Counted from the first letter of the stretch, positions 47,537 to 60,795 are shown. The stretch: 64,000 nt of DNA from Stemphylium vesicarium (GCA_004380135.1 QXCR01000019.1:1-64000); one strand, 5' to 3'. The notes: generated from the letters alone by a model not told the origin. Numbers and translations are program-made.

Positions 47537-48916
47537 ATGGTCACGATGACATCGAATGGGTGAGTGCACCGCTCCTCCCCGCTCCGTGCGACCCTCCCAA
47601 ATTTCCCGGCGGCAATGCGCTAACCGTTCCCCCTCCAGATTGCCCGTGCCAGCTCAAAACAGCAATTACATGGAAAATGGTCGGTGGTATCATGGCTTCC
47701 GGAGAGGCCTCTACATGTACCCGTGCGACGAGGTAGGCACCCGCCAGAGCTCCCCCCCCCCCCACTCCCCGGCGACGACGACGACGAGCCTGCGCTGACG
47801 CAACACACAGCCAGAAAAGGACCGCATGGACATCTACCATCAATTCTTCGCAGTAGCACGGCGGAACCAGCTGCACCAGGCGCCGGTACAGCCACAGCTG
47901 CAGCCCCGCATCCTCGACATAGGTTGTGGGACGGGCATCTGGGCGATTGACATGGCCGAGTAAGTTGGGTTCCGCAGCCTGTAATTTGCGTCCCGCAAGG
48001 CTAACCGTGACGGTGCAGCAAATACCTAACCGCCGAGGTGCGCCCACTCAGCATGCGACGCATTGCTGGCAGACGGCTGACATGACTGCTGCAGGTTCTA
48101 GGATTAGATCTCGTCAACATCCAACCCGAGAAGTATGCCACCCGAAGTCGCCCTTGCCAACCTGACACTGATTAGCTCGCGCAGAATCCCCCCGAACCTG
48201 CGATTCCGTGTACCACGCGACTACGAGAGCCCATGGACGCTGGGCGAGGATTCCTGGGACCTGATTCATCTGCGCATGGCCTGCGGCAGCGTTACGAGCT
48301 GGCCGGAGCTGTACCAGAAAATCTACTCGTACGCCCCTGTCCGCCTCTTTGGTATATTGCCCCCCTGCTAACGGCAACGCCAGCCATCTCAAGCCCGGCA
48401 CCGGCTGGATAGAGCACATCGAAATCGACATGGAGCCCCGCTGCGACGATTACACACTCCCGCCCGACAGCATGCTCCGCAAGTGGTACGGCTGGCTAGC
48501 GGATGCCACGCAGCGAGTCTCGCGCCCCATCGCATACGAACACCGCACTCGCCAGCTGCTGCAGGCCGCCGGCTTCATCGACATCCAAGAAACGGTCATT
48601 CGCGTCCCTTACAACACATGGCCCAATGACCCGCACCAGAAAGACATTGGCCGGTGGTACAACCTGGGCTTGACAGAGGGTCTGGAGGCGCTGACGTTTG
48701 CACCTCTCACCCGCGTCTACCATTGGGACCTCAACGCGCATGTCAGGCCAATCGTCGAGAGCGTGCGTAGAGAGCTCTGCAACCGCAAAATCCACGCGTA
48801 CAACAACATGTAAGTCGCCCTCTGCCGCTGTCGCACCAATTGTTTGATGTTACTGGTCGATACTGACCCCCCTGCTCCTTAGCCACATTTGGACCGCCCG
48901 CCGCCCTCAGCAGTAA
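47537..48916 (+). CDS. laeA: LaeA-type methyltransferase, global regulator of secondary metabolism
   Basis: 308 aa in eight exons: 47537-47559, 47639-47732, 47811-47959, 48019-48037, 48095-48132, 48185-48328, 48384-48809, 48883-48916. The frame closes through all seven introns. Diagnostic LaeA sequence: NGRWYHGFRRGLYMYPCDE, then DRMDIYHQFF. The SAM site is RILDIGCGTGIWAID; GEDSWDLIHLRMACGSV and EIDMEPRCDD follow. The C terminus is RWYNLGLTEGLEALTFAPLTRVYHW and HAYNNIHIWTARRP. LaeA is a nuclear partner of VeA/VelB that switches on polyketide, NRPS and terpene clusters and light-dependent development. The N terminus is uncertain: the frame is open upstream without an ATG, and related proteins often have a longer disordered start. 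A paralogous LaeA-like enzyme is the main alternative, but the PCDE motif favours true LaeA. Confidence 0.87.
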
Positions 48917-51900
48917 AATTCGGCACCACGCTTGTAGGACTCTGTTCATCGATACTGTGGCCGGCCGTGTTTGCATTGCACGGCGCGCGACATGGCAACC
49001 CAGCCGGACACCAGATACCCTGGCTCCGAACCTCCCGGCGTTTTGCTGAGCGCTTCGACGCCTCTACTCGGTTACGCCCAGACCTTATTCGCGCTGCTGG
49101 CATGTCGTGCATCTCGCATAACATGTTTAGCCTCACGTCGATCCACCGATTGTTGAGGCCGTACAGTTGGACCTTTGGAGCACCGCACACATGGAAACGC
49201 ACCTGTTTCGCTCCCACCCTACTTGATTCCATGTTCACATCTTTTGCCATTTCCCTCCATGGCCTTTTTCATCTATCCAATGGCGCATCTTGCGGTAGGG
49301 AAACACTGGAGTTTTTGTGGCGACTCATCACCCCAGTCTGGCGTTACGGCATGTCCTAAGAATATGATACCTCGGTTTCCTTGTGACAAAACCATCTTGT
49401 ACTTTTTTTCTTTTTTTCTTCTCGTTTTTTATCTTCACGAGCAAGGTGCGGCAGTCTGATGTCTCAGCGTTATTTCACGTCGCATATTTCGGGTCAGTGG
49501 CGAGGGCACCACGCTGGCCATGGTGGTTTGTGTCTTGTGCGGAGGCTCCATGCTGCAAGCAGCTGCTGGGCCGATAACCGTTGTACCTTGGACCATTCTT
49601 GCTCATCGATGAGCATTTTGATGTTTTTAGCGAGCGACTGGAATGGGCCGATGTGGCCGATTTATACACGGCACGAGCAGTATATAATAGCTGGAATATA
49701 CCCCCACTTTCTTGTATAGGGTTTTGCAGTGGGTCATCGGGTACGAGGTGAGGATGAAACGGCTATTCAACAGGCCAAGATTCGGCATGCTATACTATTA
49801 CATGTTTCTGCCACGCGTCGTTACCGAGGCGGTGGGTGGCGACTATGTCATGATGAATAACGGCGCTTCCATGCGAGCGGCATCACTGGGAGCAAAGGTT
49901 CGGCGCGTAGAGTTTCAAAAGTAGCAGCGTTGCCTTGCTCATGGCCCAGGATGCCGGACCGATGCTTTGGCATCAATAGCAAGCGAGCTGCACCTACGGC
50001 CAACATGTCTCTGGGCGGAGCTGCACGATACACTAGACATGCAAGCACGATCTCCGAGAAGAATCTGACTCGCGCCGTCTCCCATCAAGGCAAGCAGGTT
50101 TATCGAGTCGGGTTTTGTGGGGGAAGTGGTTTGCGGGCGGTGATGATGGTGTTGGTGAAGTTGTTTTGGCGATCCGACACTGTGGGTCGGACGAGGCTTC
50201 TCCCGTATCCCGTGCCTTCCTCCCGCGGGAACGAAGGAACACGTCTGAGGAGGATGGGCTCTGGGCTCGCTGCAACATGTTCGTGGGAGCCAAGGTGGAG
50301 CCCGCCCTCTGCGCGGCGAGCCCGGCTTGTTCGCGCGCGCCTCGATGGCTTCGCACACTGCTGCGTCTGGTGCATGTTTGCAACGTCGCCGATGCCATGG
50401 TAATCTCTCTACTGCGCGCCTGTGTGGCAATGTGTGAGCATGCGTCACGCCCGCGATAGTTGCTAGCCGAGTACGGGCTGGCAAGGAGGTCCAGGTCACG
50501 ACCCCGTTGATAAGCCGGGCCTTTTTCGGTTGGCCTCCCAGCCTGTGAGTAAGGGTTGATAGGCCATGATCATTAGTCGCGAACCATAGACGCGACAGAG
50601 GTTCTGACATGTGTGCGTCGTCGTCGTGACAGGCCCGGTTGATATCGGCAGACCATCCCCACGGAGAGAGGGTGCATCCTGACTGACCGCCAGTTGTCCC
50701 AATTTGCATTGCGTGCCCTCGCCAGACTGCCGGACTGCCTGCTTTGCCTACTTGCCTGCCTGCCTGCCTGGCGAACCACCCCCGCAAGCGACGCGCACGT
50801 GTCGACAAGACCTTTTCGCGCAGCCCTTGCATCCGCCTCTCCTCCTTCCTTTTGGGCTGCGCGCATGCCCACCCTCTGTCGAATCGTCAAGCTCTGAGAA
50901 CACCACCGGTGTGACTCGCCAGCACACGAACTCTATTGCTAACACCCAACCGTCTGACTTACCGATGGCAGGGCTCTGTCCCCCCCTCCCCTCCCTCCAT
51001 GGCGCGCCGCCTTTTTACTTACCACACTGCCGGATAAACTTTGCCCGCGGATGCCCGGGTCTTGATTTAAGACTCTCCGACGCTGTTCCATGGTGGAAAT
51101 GACTTCCAAAACATGTGCCGATCGGGCGCACATCTGGCTGCCCTTTGACATGTTGGTGGCGGTGGTACGACCATGCACTCGGATTCCATCTTTCGCACCT
51201 CAAGATACCGAATCCAGCCATCAGCTCACTTGTCAAATTTGACCAAGGGGCACCTTGGAGCTTCCTGCCAGGGACCGCGACACTATTGACACTACATGCA
51301 CAGCATTCGGCTTCCGGACCGGCCTCTCCAGGGTCCGACGCTCGTCTAAGCTACTACCACCGCACTCATTTCGTACAATTCTCTCACCTCATTTCGCGCC
51401 TCGACTCTTCGACAAAACTTACAGTACGTCTTTTCGTTTCCTTCCATCTCTCCATGTCCAAATGACGACAAAGCTGGGGCCAGAAGAGTTCCTCTCCGTT
51501 ACGACCTCCGGGAAATAGTGGATCGCAGGAACTATGCTTTCAAAACCAGCAATTTCCATCTTCTCAATTTACCTGATATTATACTTGGCTAGACCACTTT
51601 TCTAGATCATCTCGTCGGATTCGCTCAGTAGCTAATGATTGGTCAGGGCCCTTTATCCCGCTCCGAGCGATTGGCGCTACGAGCCGGGCGATGATGCTGT
51701 TCGAGCTTGGAGACTTGTGGGGTTCATCGAAAGCTAACGATCAAAGGGGCATGGGGACGGTTCGTCACTTGCTATTACCGAGGATGTTCATGATTCAGAC
51801 CGCACTTGCGCGAATCCTGCCCTGACTGGCCTACGTCGTACATGGCGAACAATGTGACCATCGCGAAGAGGATTATCGCAGATGATGACTTTCCCATTCG

Positions 51901-53138
51901 TACGAGGCAGCCTATCGGATCCTGCAGAATCTACTCCAATTTATCCCTAATCGATGGCAGGATGCGCACCAATCATACCCGGATATATCACAGCATGCAG
52001 CACGACCCTGACGCGCAATGCGTCTGCTCATGTCCCGACAAATTTAAAGTTTTCGGCTTTCATCTCTACTTTGGTGCGCTTTGGCCGGATTCTACCTTGT
52101 TCATACACTACGCCTTAGTCGCAAGCGTTGTCTGATGTTACATTCACAACTAGTCATTAGTCTAGGTATCTTCCGAATGGTGTCGTTCATGTTAGTCTGC
52201 TCACTAACCGTCTTTTCTCCGACCAGCACGAGCGATTTCTTTTGGATCTGCATAAATGTGCTCCGAAATCAGGGTACAGACATGGCAAGACTGGGTTTGC
52301 TAGTCGACTATCCGAGGTTCTGGCGTATGCGATGTTGCGTGTTGTGGAAATGAGACGGGTGAAAGGGAAGCTAACGCAGGCATTCACTTCGCCAGCTCTG
52401 GTCCAGGCAAGTGGTTACTCGAGCTTTGAGTCTGGAACGATGGCAATTATACGAACGCGATTCCGAGGATTCATGTCATCAGATACATGTCAGGTGGGTA
52501 GGTTGTGGTCATAGGCGTACCGCGATCGATCCCTGACATACAATGGATGCAGTCCACAGCATACGATGATAAGAAGCAGCTAGTGATCGATAGCATCTAT
52601 CTACGTAATCATACGATGCGATAAGATGTCACTAGAAAGGCTGGTTGCGCGAAACGTGCCTAGCTGAATGTGACAGGTATGCAGGATGGCACCTTTCCCC
52701 ATCCCTTTGGAAAGGAAGGAAGTGCTGGATCGTTGCAAGTACTGCCTTTACATGAAATTCACGTACCAACTCCGGTACGAGTCGAGGTGATAACCGTAGA
52801 TCGTTGGAACTGGCATACACGACCAGAAAGGGAGCTGAGGGCGATTCTGAGTAGCAGACGTGAGGCAGCAGCGAACTCCCGCAGTTGCGACTACCTGTCA
52901 ACAACATGGCAGCATTGAAGGAAGCAACCACCTCGCCCAAGCCTTCCCAGATATAGCAACAATAACATTCAAGTTGCACTCCAGTCTTGTTCTCTCACCC
53001 AAACCACTACCACTGCGCACTCTCCATCAGCTTTTATTGCATCATCATTAAGCGCCCGCTTTCATCACCAACATCAAAGCCGTTATCGCAATTACTATTC
53101 CAACTACTCCTATCAATATTAGTTGTTAGACGGCTATC
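48917..53138. other. 4.2-kb gene-poor region downstream of laeA
   Basis: No supportable gene. A 297-codon minus-strand frame at 49939-50832 is the longest, but it is rich in Arg/His/Pro/Ser, has open frames on the opposite strand and shows no domain. Poly-T runs occur near 49399-49417. The final 100 bases are a pyrimidine-rich leader for the next gene. Confidence 0.5.
50751..50770. repeat. CTTGCC/TGCC tetranucleotide microsatellite
   Basis: Four to five tandem TGCC units in the gene-poor stretch downstream of laeA. Confidence 0.8.
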
Positions 53139-53849
53139 ATGGCTGTTCCTCCTACCGCCAATGACCCCGCCGCCGCCTACAACCCCCCTGTCACGAAGCC
53201 TGAGGGCCCACGCCAACTGCACCGCGCTGCACTACTACTGACACATCTCTTCCACCTGGGATGCTGCCTTGTCGTTATGAGTATCGCCGCCTACCTGATT
53301 GCAAAGGCGAACAGCCAGATGAGCGAAAAGTTCTGCATTGTCCTTGTAAGTATCCGTGTACCCGTCTAGACAAAGACAAGAGTTGACAATTGTATGTAGG
53401 CCGTTCTCAGCGCCCTGGTCTTCATCACCGCCCTGATCCACGCCCTGTTCGGTTTCCGCCGAAGCGTCCTCCCTGCCTTCATGGTGTTGCTGTCTTGTCT
53501 CTGGCTCGCGGCTTCCGTCGTTGCGGTATTTGGATATAAAGACACGTGCACTGCCATCGTCATGGATGTGTGGGTTGTCTCTGATTCCAAACACTGCACG
53601 CTGAGAAGGGCGCTCATAGCGTGGTCTTTCCTGGCTTTGTGAGTCGTCTTTGAGACACTCTCCTTTCATTACGGAGTATTGGCTGACTGGTGGGTTAGCT
53701 TGACTTGTCTCCTCGGTGCGCTTCTTGAAGCTTTGCTTTGGAGACATAGGCGCCACATTGAGAAGCCCTTTGTTGCGAATAGGCCAGACCCTCCTCGTGC
53801 TATGTCGACTGCCCCATCAGCTCCATCAGCGCCGGAGAATGCAGTTTGA
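53139..53849 (+). CDS. Four-helix membrane protein, MARVEL-like
   Basis: 198 aa. Exons 53139-53345, 53400-53638, 53699-53849 (introns 54 and 60 nt). A proline-rich cytosolic N terminus is followed by four predicted membrane helices: ALLLTHLFHLGCCLVVMSIAA, LSALVFITALIHALF, FMVLLSCLWLAASVVAVFG, and one from LIAWSFLALF to LEALLW across intron 2. The third loop contains cysteines (KDTCTAIV, SKHCTLRR). A Pro/Ala/Ser-rich C terminus closes it. The topology and length match fungal MARVEL-domain proteins, which organise membrane domains or vesicles. That assignment rests on topology and is tentative. Confidence 0.8.
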
Positions 53850-54523
53850 GCTGGTGGATATCGTCCGGAATGCCTACGTGATTGCGGATTCAAACCCCAA
53901 AGGATTGCATCATAAGAGGCTGTAAGTTGAACATGGGTGCCGAATCTGCCATTCATGTGGCCTCACTCAAGCAGGTCGATGCGCTTTCGCGATGCTGTTT
54001 TGATTCCGTCTGTTTATTCCCTCTTCTTTCGATTATATGCGCATGCATTCAGACGTCGGTGGGTCTGACAGGTGCATGGCTTCCAGTCTAGTTTCGTAGA
54101 TTCTTCTTACCTTGATGCTTTCCAATCTCTTACCAAGCCGTGCTTGTCTTCATCCGTACTATGCTCATATGCTACATTGCAGATCCATCTACGAAGTATC
54201 CAGTTATCTTATCTTTGACGATCGCTTCACATCAGAAGTCGGTTCGACTAGAGCGGATGCTGATTGGTGGTAGCTATGCATATGAACACTGAGGAAGTGG
54301 CGCGTCTCTGCACTCGTTCGCAAGACATGCCCGAAATGAAGCCAAAACATCATCAAAAGTCGCAAAGGTCGGCATGAATGTGCACATATACTCTTTTGAG
54401 ATATCGAAGCAGCATCGCGCACTATTCAAAAACCATTATTGGGGTTGTGCAGGCCAACACTAAAATATCTTCCACTAGTAAAGCAATTAATTTGCCCTTG
54501 ACAGTAAAGCGCCTTCATCTATG
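53850..54523. other. Convergent 3' region
   Basis: 674 bases between convergent genes; no coding region supported. Confidence 0.5.
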
Positions 54524-56243
54524 CTACTCTACCGCAATACCAGGTCGTACCTTGTAACGAACCATCAATGGGCCCTTCATCCACAAGAAAGCAGCCCTTT
54601 GAATCTCCAGCCACTTCTCCTGGCCGGGCAGGAGTTCCATATCGAAGCGGAACAGGATCCGACAGATGATGGTGCGCATCTCAGCATAGGCGAGGTTCTT
54701 TCCGATGCAATCGCGAGAGCCATTGCTGAAGGGCTTCACCACATGCCTCTTGTCATGCGCGAATCGAGTCTCGTACAAAGGATGCTGAGGAGTCAGCCAC
54801 TACCAGTGGCGTTAGCTTGGAGCCTAGCGGCGATTGTGTCTAGCAGTACACGTACTCTTTCAGGCTCGAATGAATTGGGATCCACGAAGCTATCTGGGTT
54901 GCGGTTCGTGGCAGGCTGCCAGGTCTGGATGATGGTCTAGAGCAGTGGCATTGAATTAGTCAAGGCCCGGTTTTGTCTTCTAAAAGTACAAAAGCTTGAA
55001 CTTACACCTCGTGGTATCCACTGGCTGTTGACCTGAGCCCCTGGGCTGACCCTGGGCGGTAGTGCAACGGCTGGGGGATAAAGTCGTAGTGACTCTTCGA
55101 TAACAGCATGCAGATAGGGAAGCTTTGCTGAACTCGCAATAGTAATTTCAGACTCGTCTGCGAAGGATGTGCGGATCTCATCGGCCAGAATCCTCTTCTT
55201 CTCTGGGTGCGTCCCAACCAAGAAGGTGAATCCTGAGAGTGCTGTGGCAGTTGTCTCGCTTCCAGCTACCACTAAAGCTGAAGATAAGGTTTGAACCTCC
55301 TCGTCGCTGAGAACTGCGGTCTCATTCTTGCCTTTGCGAAGCATGTAGGTAGCAAAGTCCCGGCGTCCATCTTTGGGCTCCGCTCCCATTGCCATGCGTG
55401 CTTGGCCCTTGAGCCGCCCTAACAAGAAATTCTCCTTGTTCAAGACATTCGCCTTGCGAAGGTCTTCTAGTCCTACATATAGGGTGAGGAATGGCTTAAG
55501 GAGGGGGAATTGTAGAAGGAATCTTCGATAAGAGCCGCCTTCAAGGCCACGGAATAGATTATTGACAAAGGTAGTGTCTCCGTCCAGACCATGGAAGGAG
55601 TCGGCAAAGGTGAGGTCGCCGATGATGTCAAACGTCATATAATTCAACAGGCTGACAATATCGACCGGTTGGCTTTTCTGGGCACAGGCTGTCAGTTGGC
55701 CCACAAATTTGTCGATGTACTGGACAATAATGCCAGCTTGTTCTTGAAGCGCAGCGGCACTGAACGCATGACCTAATTGACGTCGTTGGCGACGGTGGTC
55801 CTCTCGATTGGCTCCGAGCAAGGCTAGATGGTCGTTCGGAAACGCAAAACCCGGTATTTTGCTGAACTCGTCCTCGTCGCTAGTGCTCCGGGCACCATAC
55901 ACCTCCGGCCAGCAAACACTGCCTTCGATAGCAAGACGATTGGGACCGATTCGCACAATTGGTCCGTATATACGATGCAGCACAGGAGCGTAATTCAGCA
56001 TGTCCATGCTCACCCAAGCGCGCCATTGGCTGAAGATATCGGAGACCGCCATGTACTTGGGACCAGGGATTCTAGACAAAGGATGAAACCAGACTCGGTA
56101 GATGATCATTACGATAACGTAGGTACATCCCTATTGATGTCAGTGGGCTCAACAGTGTGCACTGCCACAAATAGTCGATACTAACGTACTACAAGTGTTG
56201 GGGCATATATCCAGAGCCCCAGACGAGAAGCGTCAATAGCCAT
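54524..56243 (-). CDS. Cytochrome P450 next to an AtuA-family gene
   Basis: 506-aa P450. Exons 56243-56190, 56130-55006, 54936-54856, 54784-54524 (introns 59, 69 and 71 nt). The N-terminal anchor is IYAPTLVGCTYVIVMIIYRV, followed by HPLSRIPGPKYMAVS. The I-helix is AGSETT with the normal acid, unlike the two cluster paralogues. ExxR is EESLR, the PERF-type motif is FEPERH, and the heme loop is FSNGSRDCIG. It belongs to the same broad isotrichodermin C-15 hydroxylase-like group as the P450s at 15789 and 20076. It shares the intron after WIP(G/R)G with the latter. The substrate is unknown; its co-oriented neighbour suggests a shared terpenoid or branched-acid substrate, which is an inference. 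Confidence 0.92.
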
Positions 56244-56798
56244 AGTATTGATGGAGAAGACGATGACTTATGGTTTGAGAGTGAAAGATTGTCAATGTAA
56301 AACGTATCAATTAGATAAGAAGTTAGCATAATAATAAAGCATGAATCAGAAAAGACAGAGGCGACGTATTATACTGTTTGAACGTTGTCGTCGCTTTCTT
56401 TCCGTGTTAGGATCCGTGCAGCGGAAGCGGACGATCGGACGATGAGATCATCTTTATCGGGCCTTCTAACTATCGGACGACTATCGGATCGTCCTTATAA
56501 GGTTGATGTGGAATGCGTTATCGCCATGTGTCCAGAGCGGAGTGAGAAGGCGAAAGAATGTGGAGGTGAGTAGTTACGGATGAGTAGATCGTGGGGCCTG
56601 AGCTTGGACCTCCGGTTGTAGAAGGAAGGAACTACCCTGTTTGCGTTTGTGCTACGCCTATCTCGTCCATTACACCCGTCTACGCGGAAAGAGCTAATGA
56701 TATCAGAAGGCGATGCATGTGGACAGCAGGAGTCGGAGTCAAAAGCAATGAAGATGACGAGTTCTATTGAGATGCCGGAAGCTTATATGAAAGCAAGT
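56244..56798. other. Intergenic between AtuA-type gene and P450
   Basis: 555 bases. It carries the P450 promoter and the 3' end of the upstream AtuA-type gene. No gene seen. Confidence 0.55.
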
Positions 56799-58953
56799 TT
56801 AGATGCGACCGCGGTCTAAGAACTTCCTTGGCAAGTCCACCGTCTTCGCTCGCATGTACTCCATTGTGTCTGGTCTTCCGTCAGTAACAAGTTTCATAAC
56901 GCTGTGATTGTCACTTACTCTTCCCCAGGGTGTCCAATTCCGAACTGGCGTTGTAACCTCGATCAAGTTGATCATGCAACAAAAAGTGTACCGCGCGAAT
57001 ACCAGCAATCTCGAACCGATCGATAGCCTTTCCCTTGTATTCCTCTGCACCAAGAAGCTGCTTTACGCGCTCGACAGTCATGAACGACCTCAACCAGTCC
57101 CACTCATCGTCGTGGCGAACAAAGAAGCCGCAGTTGCAGTCGGAAGCTTTATCCCCAGAGCGTCCGGCCACTATATAGCCCAGCGGGGCGCGCACAGTCT
57201 CCCCGAAGGATGAGAGGTCGACAGGCGAAGATGTCTCGTACGACGCTTGCTGTCTTGGATACTCTTTCGTGATCTTGGGTGGGCTGAGTGCGGTGACCTC
57301 ACTCTTTCCAAACATATTGTGGACATGTAGAGGTAGCTGGTCTTGGGGTAGTAGCGCGACCCAATATTCGTAGTAGGGTTTTGGTGCAATCTGCCGCAGG
57401 TCATTGGTGAGCGAGAGTCCAGGCGCTGACTGGAGGAAGACCTCCAAGCACCATCTATTGAAGCCATTGGGAATGTCTGGTCGCACCAACTCTGGGTCGG
57501 ATGTCTGCGCAAATATTCGGAAATCGACTGTTGCTGCGTCTTGGTTGCGGGCGTCTACAAGCGATGAGCCGATCGGATGGAATCTGAGCGCCGTGAAGCG
57601 CTTGATGTTGTCGCCCATAGCTGTCCACTGTCAGTTTGGTGTAGGCTCAGGCGTGCAAATATAAGGGAATGCCTCGTGAATTGTACACACCGAATTTGAT
57701 CTGATCTTCTGTGATCTTGCACTTTTCCTCAATATCGAGCCCACACATGTACATGTGCCACTCACATTGCCAACCAGCAGGTCCAGTGATGCCGACTTTG
57801 GTGGTAGGTGGCGGAGGCAACCCTTTAACTCCAGTGACACGCACGAGGTCTTCGCCCACTTGCTCCATTTTGACACCAGTTATATCCGCTGTGACATCGC
57901 AGTTATAATAAAGTGGTCCTTGAATCTCGTACAGCAGTTGTGAGGCACAAGAGCCAACAGTTACACACCCTAGCTCAAGTCAGCCGCCTAGAGCCATCGG
58001 AGATTGCAATACTCACCACCGCTGTTCTTCTCTTTCGCAATGTTAAAGCTACCGTCATATTCGACTTCTGCAATGGGGAAGCCCATGTTGACGTGCTTCC
58101 CAGTTTTGATGAGGTCCTTGAACATGGAGTAATAGCCTCCACAGACATAGCTTGAGCATTCAACTAGATGGCCTGCTATCAGAGCCCCAGCCAGTTCGTA
58201 GAATTGATCATTCCGCCAATCGTGCCACCACCTACGCCAGTCAGTTGAGCAACAAAAGCCAAGATTCAGCAACTTACGCCGCGGCGCCAATGACTGGAGC
58301 GGCATCAGCGACACGTCCAGCGAGCACTATGTCAGCGCCTTGCCGAAACGCTTCCGCTATGCACAAGCCGCCCAGATACGCTTGGGCGCATATCGGCTCC
58401 ATGCCCCACTCCTCGAGCTTTTTACCATGCATCAAGCTCTCAAACTTTTCTCCCTTCTTGATCAAGCTGTCGACTTGCCCAGTCACGTCGTCACCCTCTA
58501 TCCAGGCCACTTTCAGGTGCCCAGCTCCTTGTTGCTTCAGCATATCGACAATGACTTCAGCTAAGAGTTCGGTGTCCGATGCGCCAGCATTGACGGCAAG
58601 CTTTGTTTTGTTCTTGACCAAATTCGGGATTGCGGGTTCAAAACACTGGATGAAGGTGTCGGCATACATGGCGTTCTTCTTCCGTTCTTCTAAGCTTTGG
58701 ATATCATTCCCATTCGCCGCGGCATCCTTCTTTACCTTTCCGCTGCCGTGCACAGTCATGGTCATCTCAGAGAGCCAGTCGCCTGGCAGAGTCAGCACAT
58801 ACCCGCGATGACGAGGCTGGAGGTTGGCGTACCCATGACCACATCGACATCCGGGTCACCAGCCATTCGTGTGATTGCGCTCGAACGGTCCGTGAAGCCA
58901 CCAGAACAACCCGCGATGCGCACAGCGCGCTTGCGATCGGTAGAAGGAGACAT
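56799..58953 (-). CDS. AtuA-family protein (DUF1446), fungal two-domain form
   Basis: 630 aa in six exons: 58953-58833, 58782-58278, 58231-58017, 57969-57691, 57620-56919, 56869-56799 (introns 50, 46, 47, 70 and 49 nt). The AtuA/DUF1446 core spans about 1-480: VRIAGCSGGFTDR, DVDVVMGDWLSEMTM (over intron 1), KLAVNAGASDT, GRVADAAPVIGAAAWWHDW, GHLVECSSYVCGG, SQLLYEIQGPLYYN and ARNQDAATVDFRIFAQ. A smaller C-terminal AtuA-like domain (about 520-630) has RAPLGYIVAGRSGDKASD. Bacterial AtuA belongs to the acyclic-terpene (citronellol/geraniol) utilisation pathway, but its exact reaction is unclear, and so is the role in fungi. It is co-oriented with the P450 and 555 bp from it. An in-frame ATG at 58980 is an alternative start. 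Confidence 0.9.
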
Positions 58954-60795
58954 TTTAACACGCTTTGATTCTCGAGCCATGTATTCTCCAAGAGGTCTCA
59001 AGAATGGATGATGGATGGAATTACGAGTAGCACGTATCCTCCAGGATGAACGGCTCTTATGATCTATATACCAGCTTGATGAGACCCCTCCCAACGGACA
59101 TAAGGCAGGCAATGCTCGGTCCGGATTGCATCGTGCCCAATACTGACCAATAATGGCCGTGTCTCTGGAGAGCGCGGCATTCCTGTCATGTTCCAGGATG
59201 TTTCGCGGGTAAGAATCCACGATGGAAGACGATATCCTGGGTGCAGCTGCGGCGGGGGTGCGGGGAAGATTGCAATGCCGCACGCAGCCTTCAAGTGAGC
59301 ATTGTACTCGATGGCTGGTACAGATGTGCAGTTAGCTCAGTCATCACAACACGAGTATGGTTTCGGCCGCAAATTTACTGCACTCGTGAGAGATAGATTG
59401 CTGTGAGGTTTGGTGGCAGCGGAGTGAGGGAGGGGTAGAGATGCGCCGACGCGTCAGGTTCGCGATCGGAAACACGACTCGCGTTCCCCGACTAGCGAGG
59501 TTTGCACGAGTCGATCAAATCACGCTTTCTTTGCCCCCCGCAATGTCCCTTCAACACTTGCTCAAACCCTTCGCATCCGCGATTCCAACATGCATTGACA
59601 ACTTAGACATTAGAATCTCTCTACATCTGGGATTTCGAAACTCCACTCCGGTGTGAAGAGTCAATTATCGGGAACAAACCAGTCAACCTGGCACCATGTG
59701 CGCGCTGACGCCACGTCCATGGTGGTGAGAGCAATTCTCCATAGCAAAAGACGTCGCAATCCCTTTATGCTGTCATGGCTGCCATTGCCACCGGCATAGT
59801 AGTGACATTTGAGTATTTGCGCTTGTCAGCTTCGCGGCCGAAAACCCCAAGATTTTTCAAAGCTCAAGGCCATAGAAGAGAGGCAGGGTGCCAGAACCGA
59901 CTCAGACGAAATCGTCACGGCTAGCCGAGATCTCCAGCTTCACGTCCGGCCGAACCGCCAACCAGTCGGCTCTAGAATAAAAAAAGATAAGTCCTATCTT
60001 GGAGCAAGGCTTATCAATAAGCACTGTCGCCTCAACTGCTCTTGCGATGAGCATGCGCATGGTATATATTTAAACAGGCCATACTCATGCGGCTAGCAGC
60101 ACACTCATGAGGATGCTGACAAGATTGGTAGATCGCGGACGTACTTAGGCACCTCCACACTGCTAGTACTATCAGGCAGCAAATTGGCGTTTTGAACCCC
60201 GGAGGGTTAGCATTAGGTGCATCTGGGGTGTGCATCACCACCTAGTTGCGGCACAAGTCAATTGCATCGGCAACACAGGATATGAACGGCATGAAAACGC
60301 CGCATCACGAGATAACCACACCGCACCATCCGTTACGGGCATGCTGGCTCTTCGAAATGAGGAAAATTGATGAGTTGACCCGGGATATCAGCTATCCTTT
60401 TGCTTGTCAGATGCCATTCTCGCAGCTCTCTCAGCCTACTAAAAGGTAGTCATGATTCAATACGCCTATCGAATTGATGTGGTCTACCGTGTGGGTGGCA
60501 AAGGCCCTGTCTCAAGCCTGCTGTCCTGGGCGATGAGTGGCTTGTGAATGGGTATGCATAGCAATCGGTCGCGTCATCGCCTGTGGTCGTCGTTTGGTGC
60601 AAGTTTACATGCGAATTTATTTCAATCACTCAGCAGTGCGATTCTCGACTGCCGCTTGCGTCAATTCCGGCTGGCAGTGAACGGTGATTGCCCGTCCTCC
60701 ACGCTTGTGGCCGCACGTGACCCGCCTTGGCGGGCCCACAGAGCCTATGTTGCCAGTTTCTCGCGCCCTCTATTTTGAGCTCTTTAGATAGCATA
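58954..60795. other. 1.8-kb intergenic region, no gene
   Basis: Upstream of the AtuA-type gene on one side and of the decayed gene on the other. Only short frames without recognisable features. No tRNA or repeat seen. Confidence 0.5.

Noticed and set aside
49939..50832. 297-codon minus-strand frame
   Set aside because: Arg/His/Pro/Ser-rich, with equally long frames on the other strand and no domain or intron signals. It looks like a compositional artefact.
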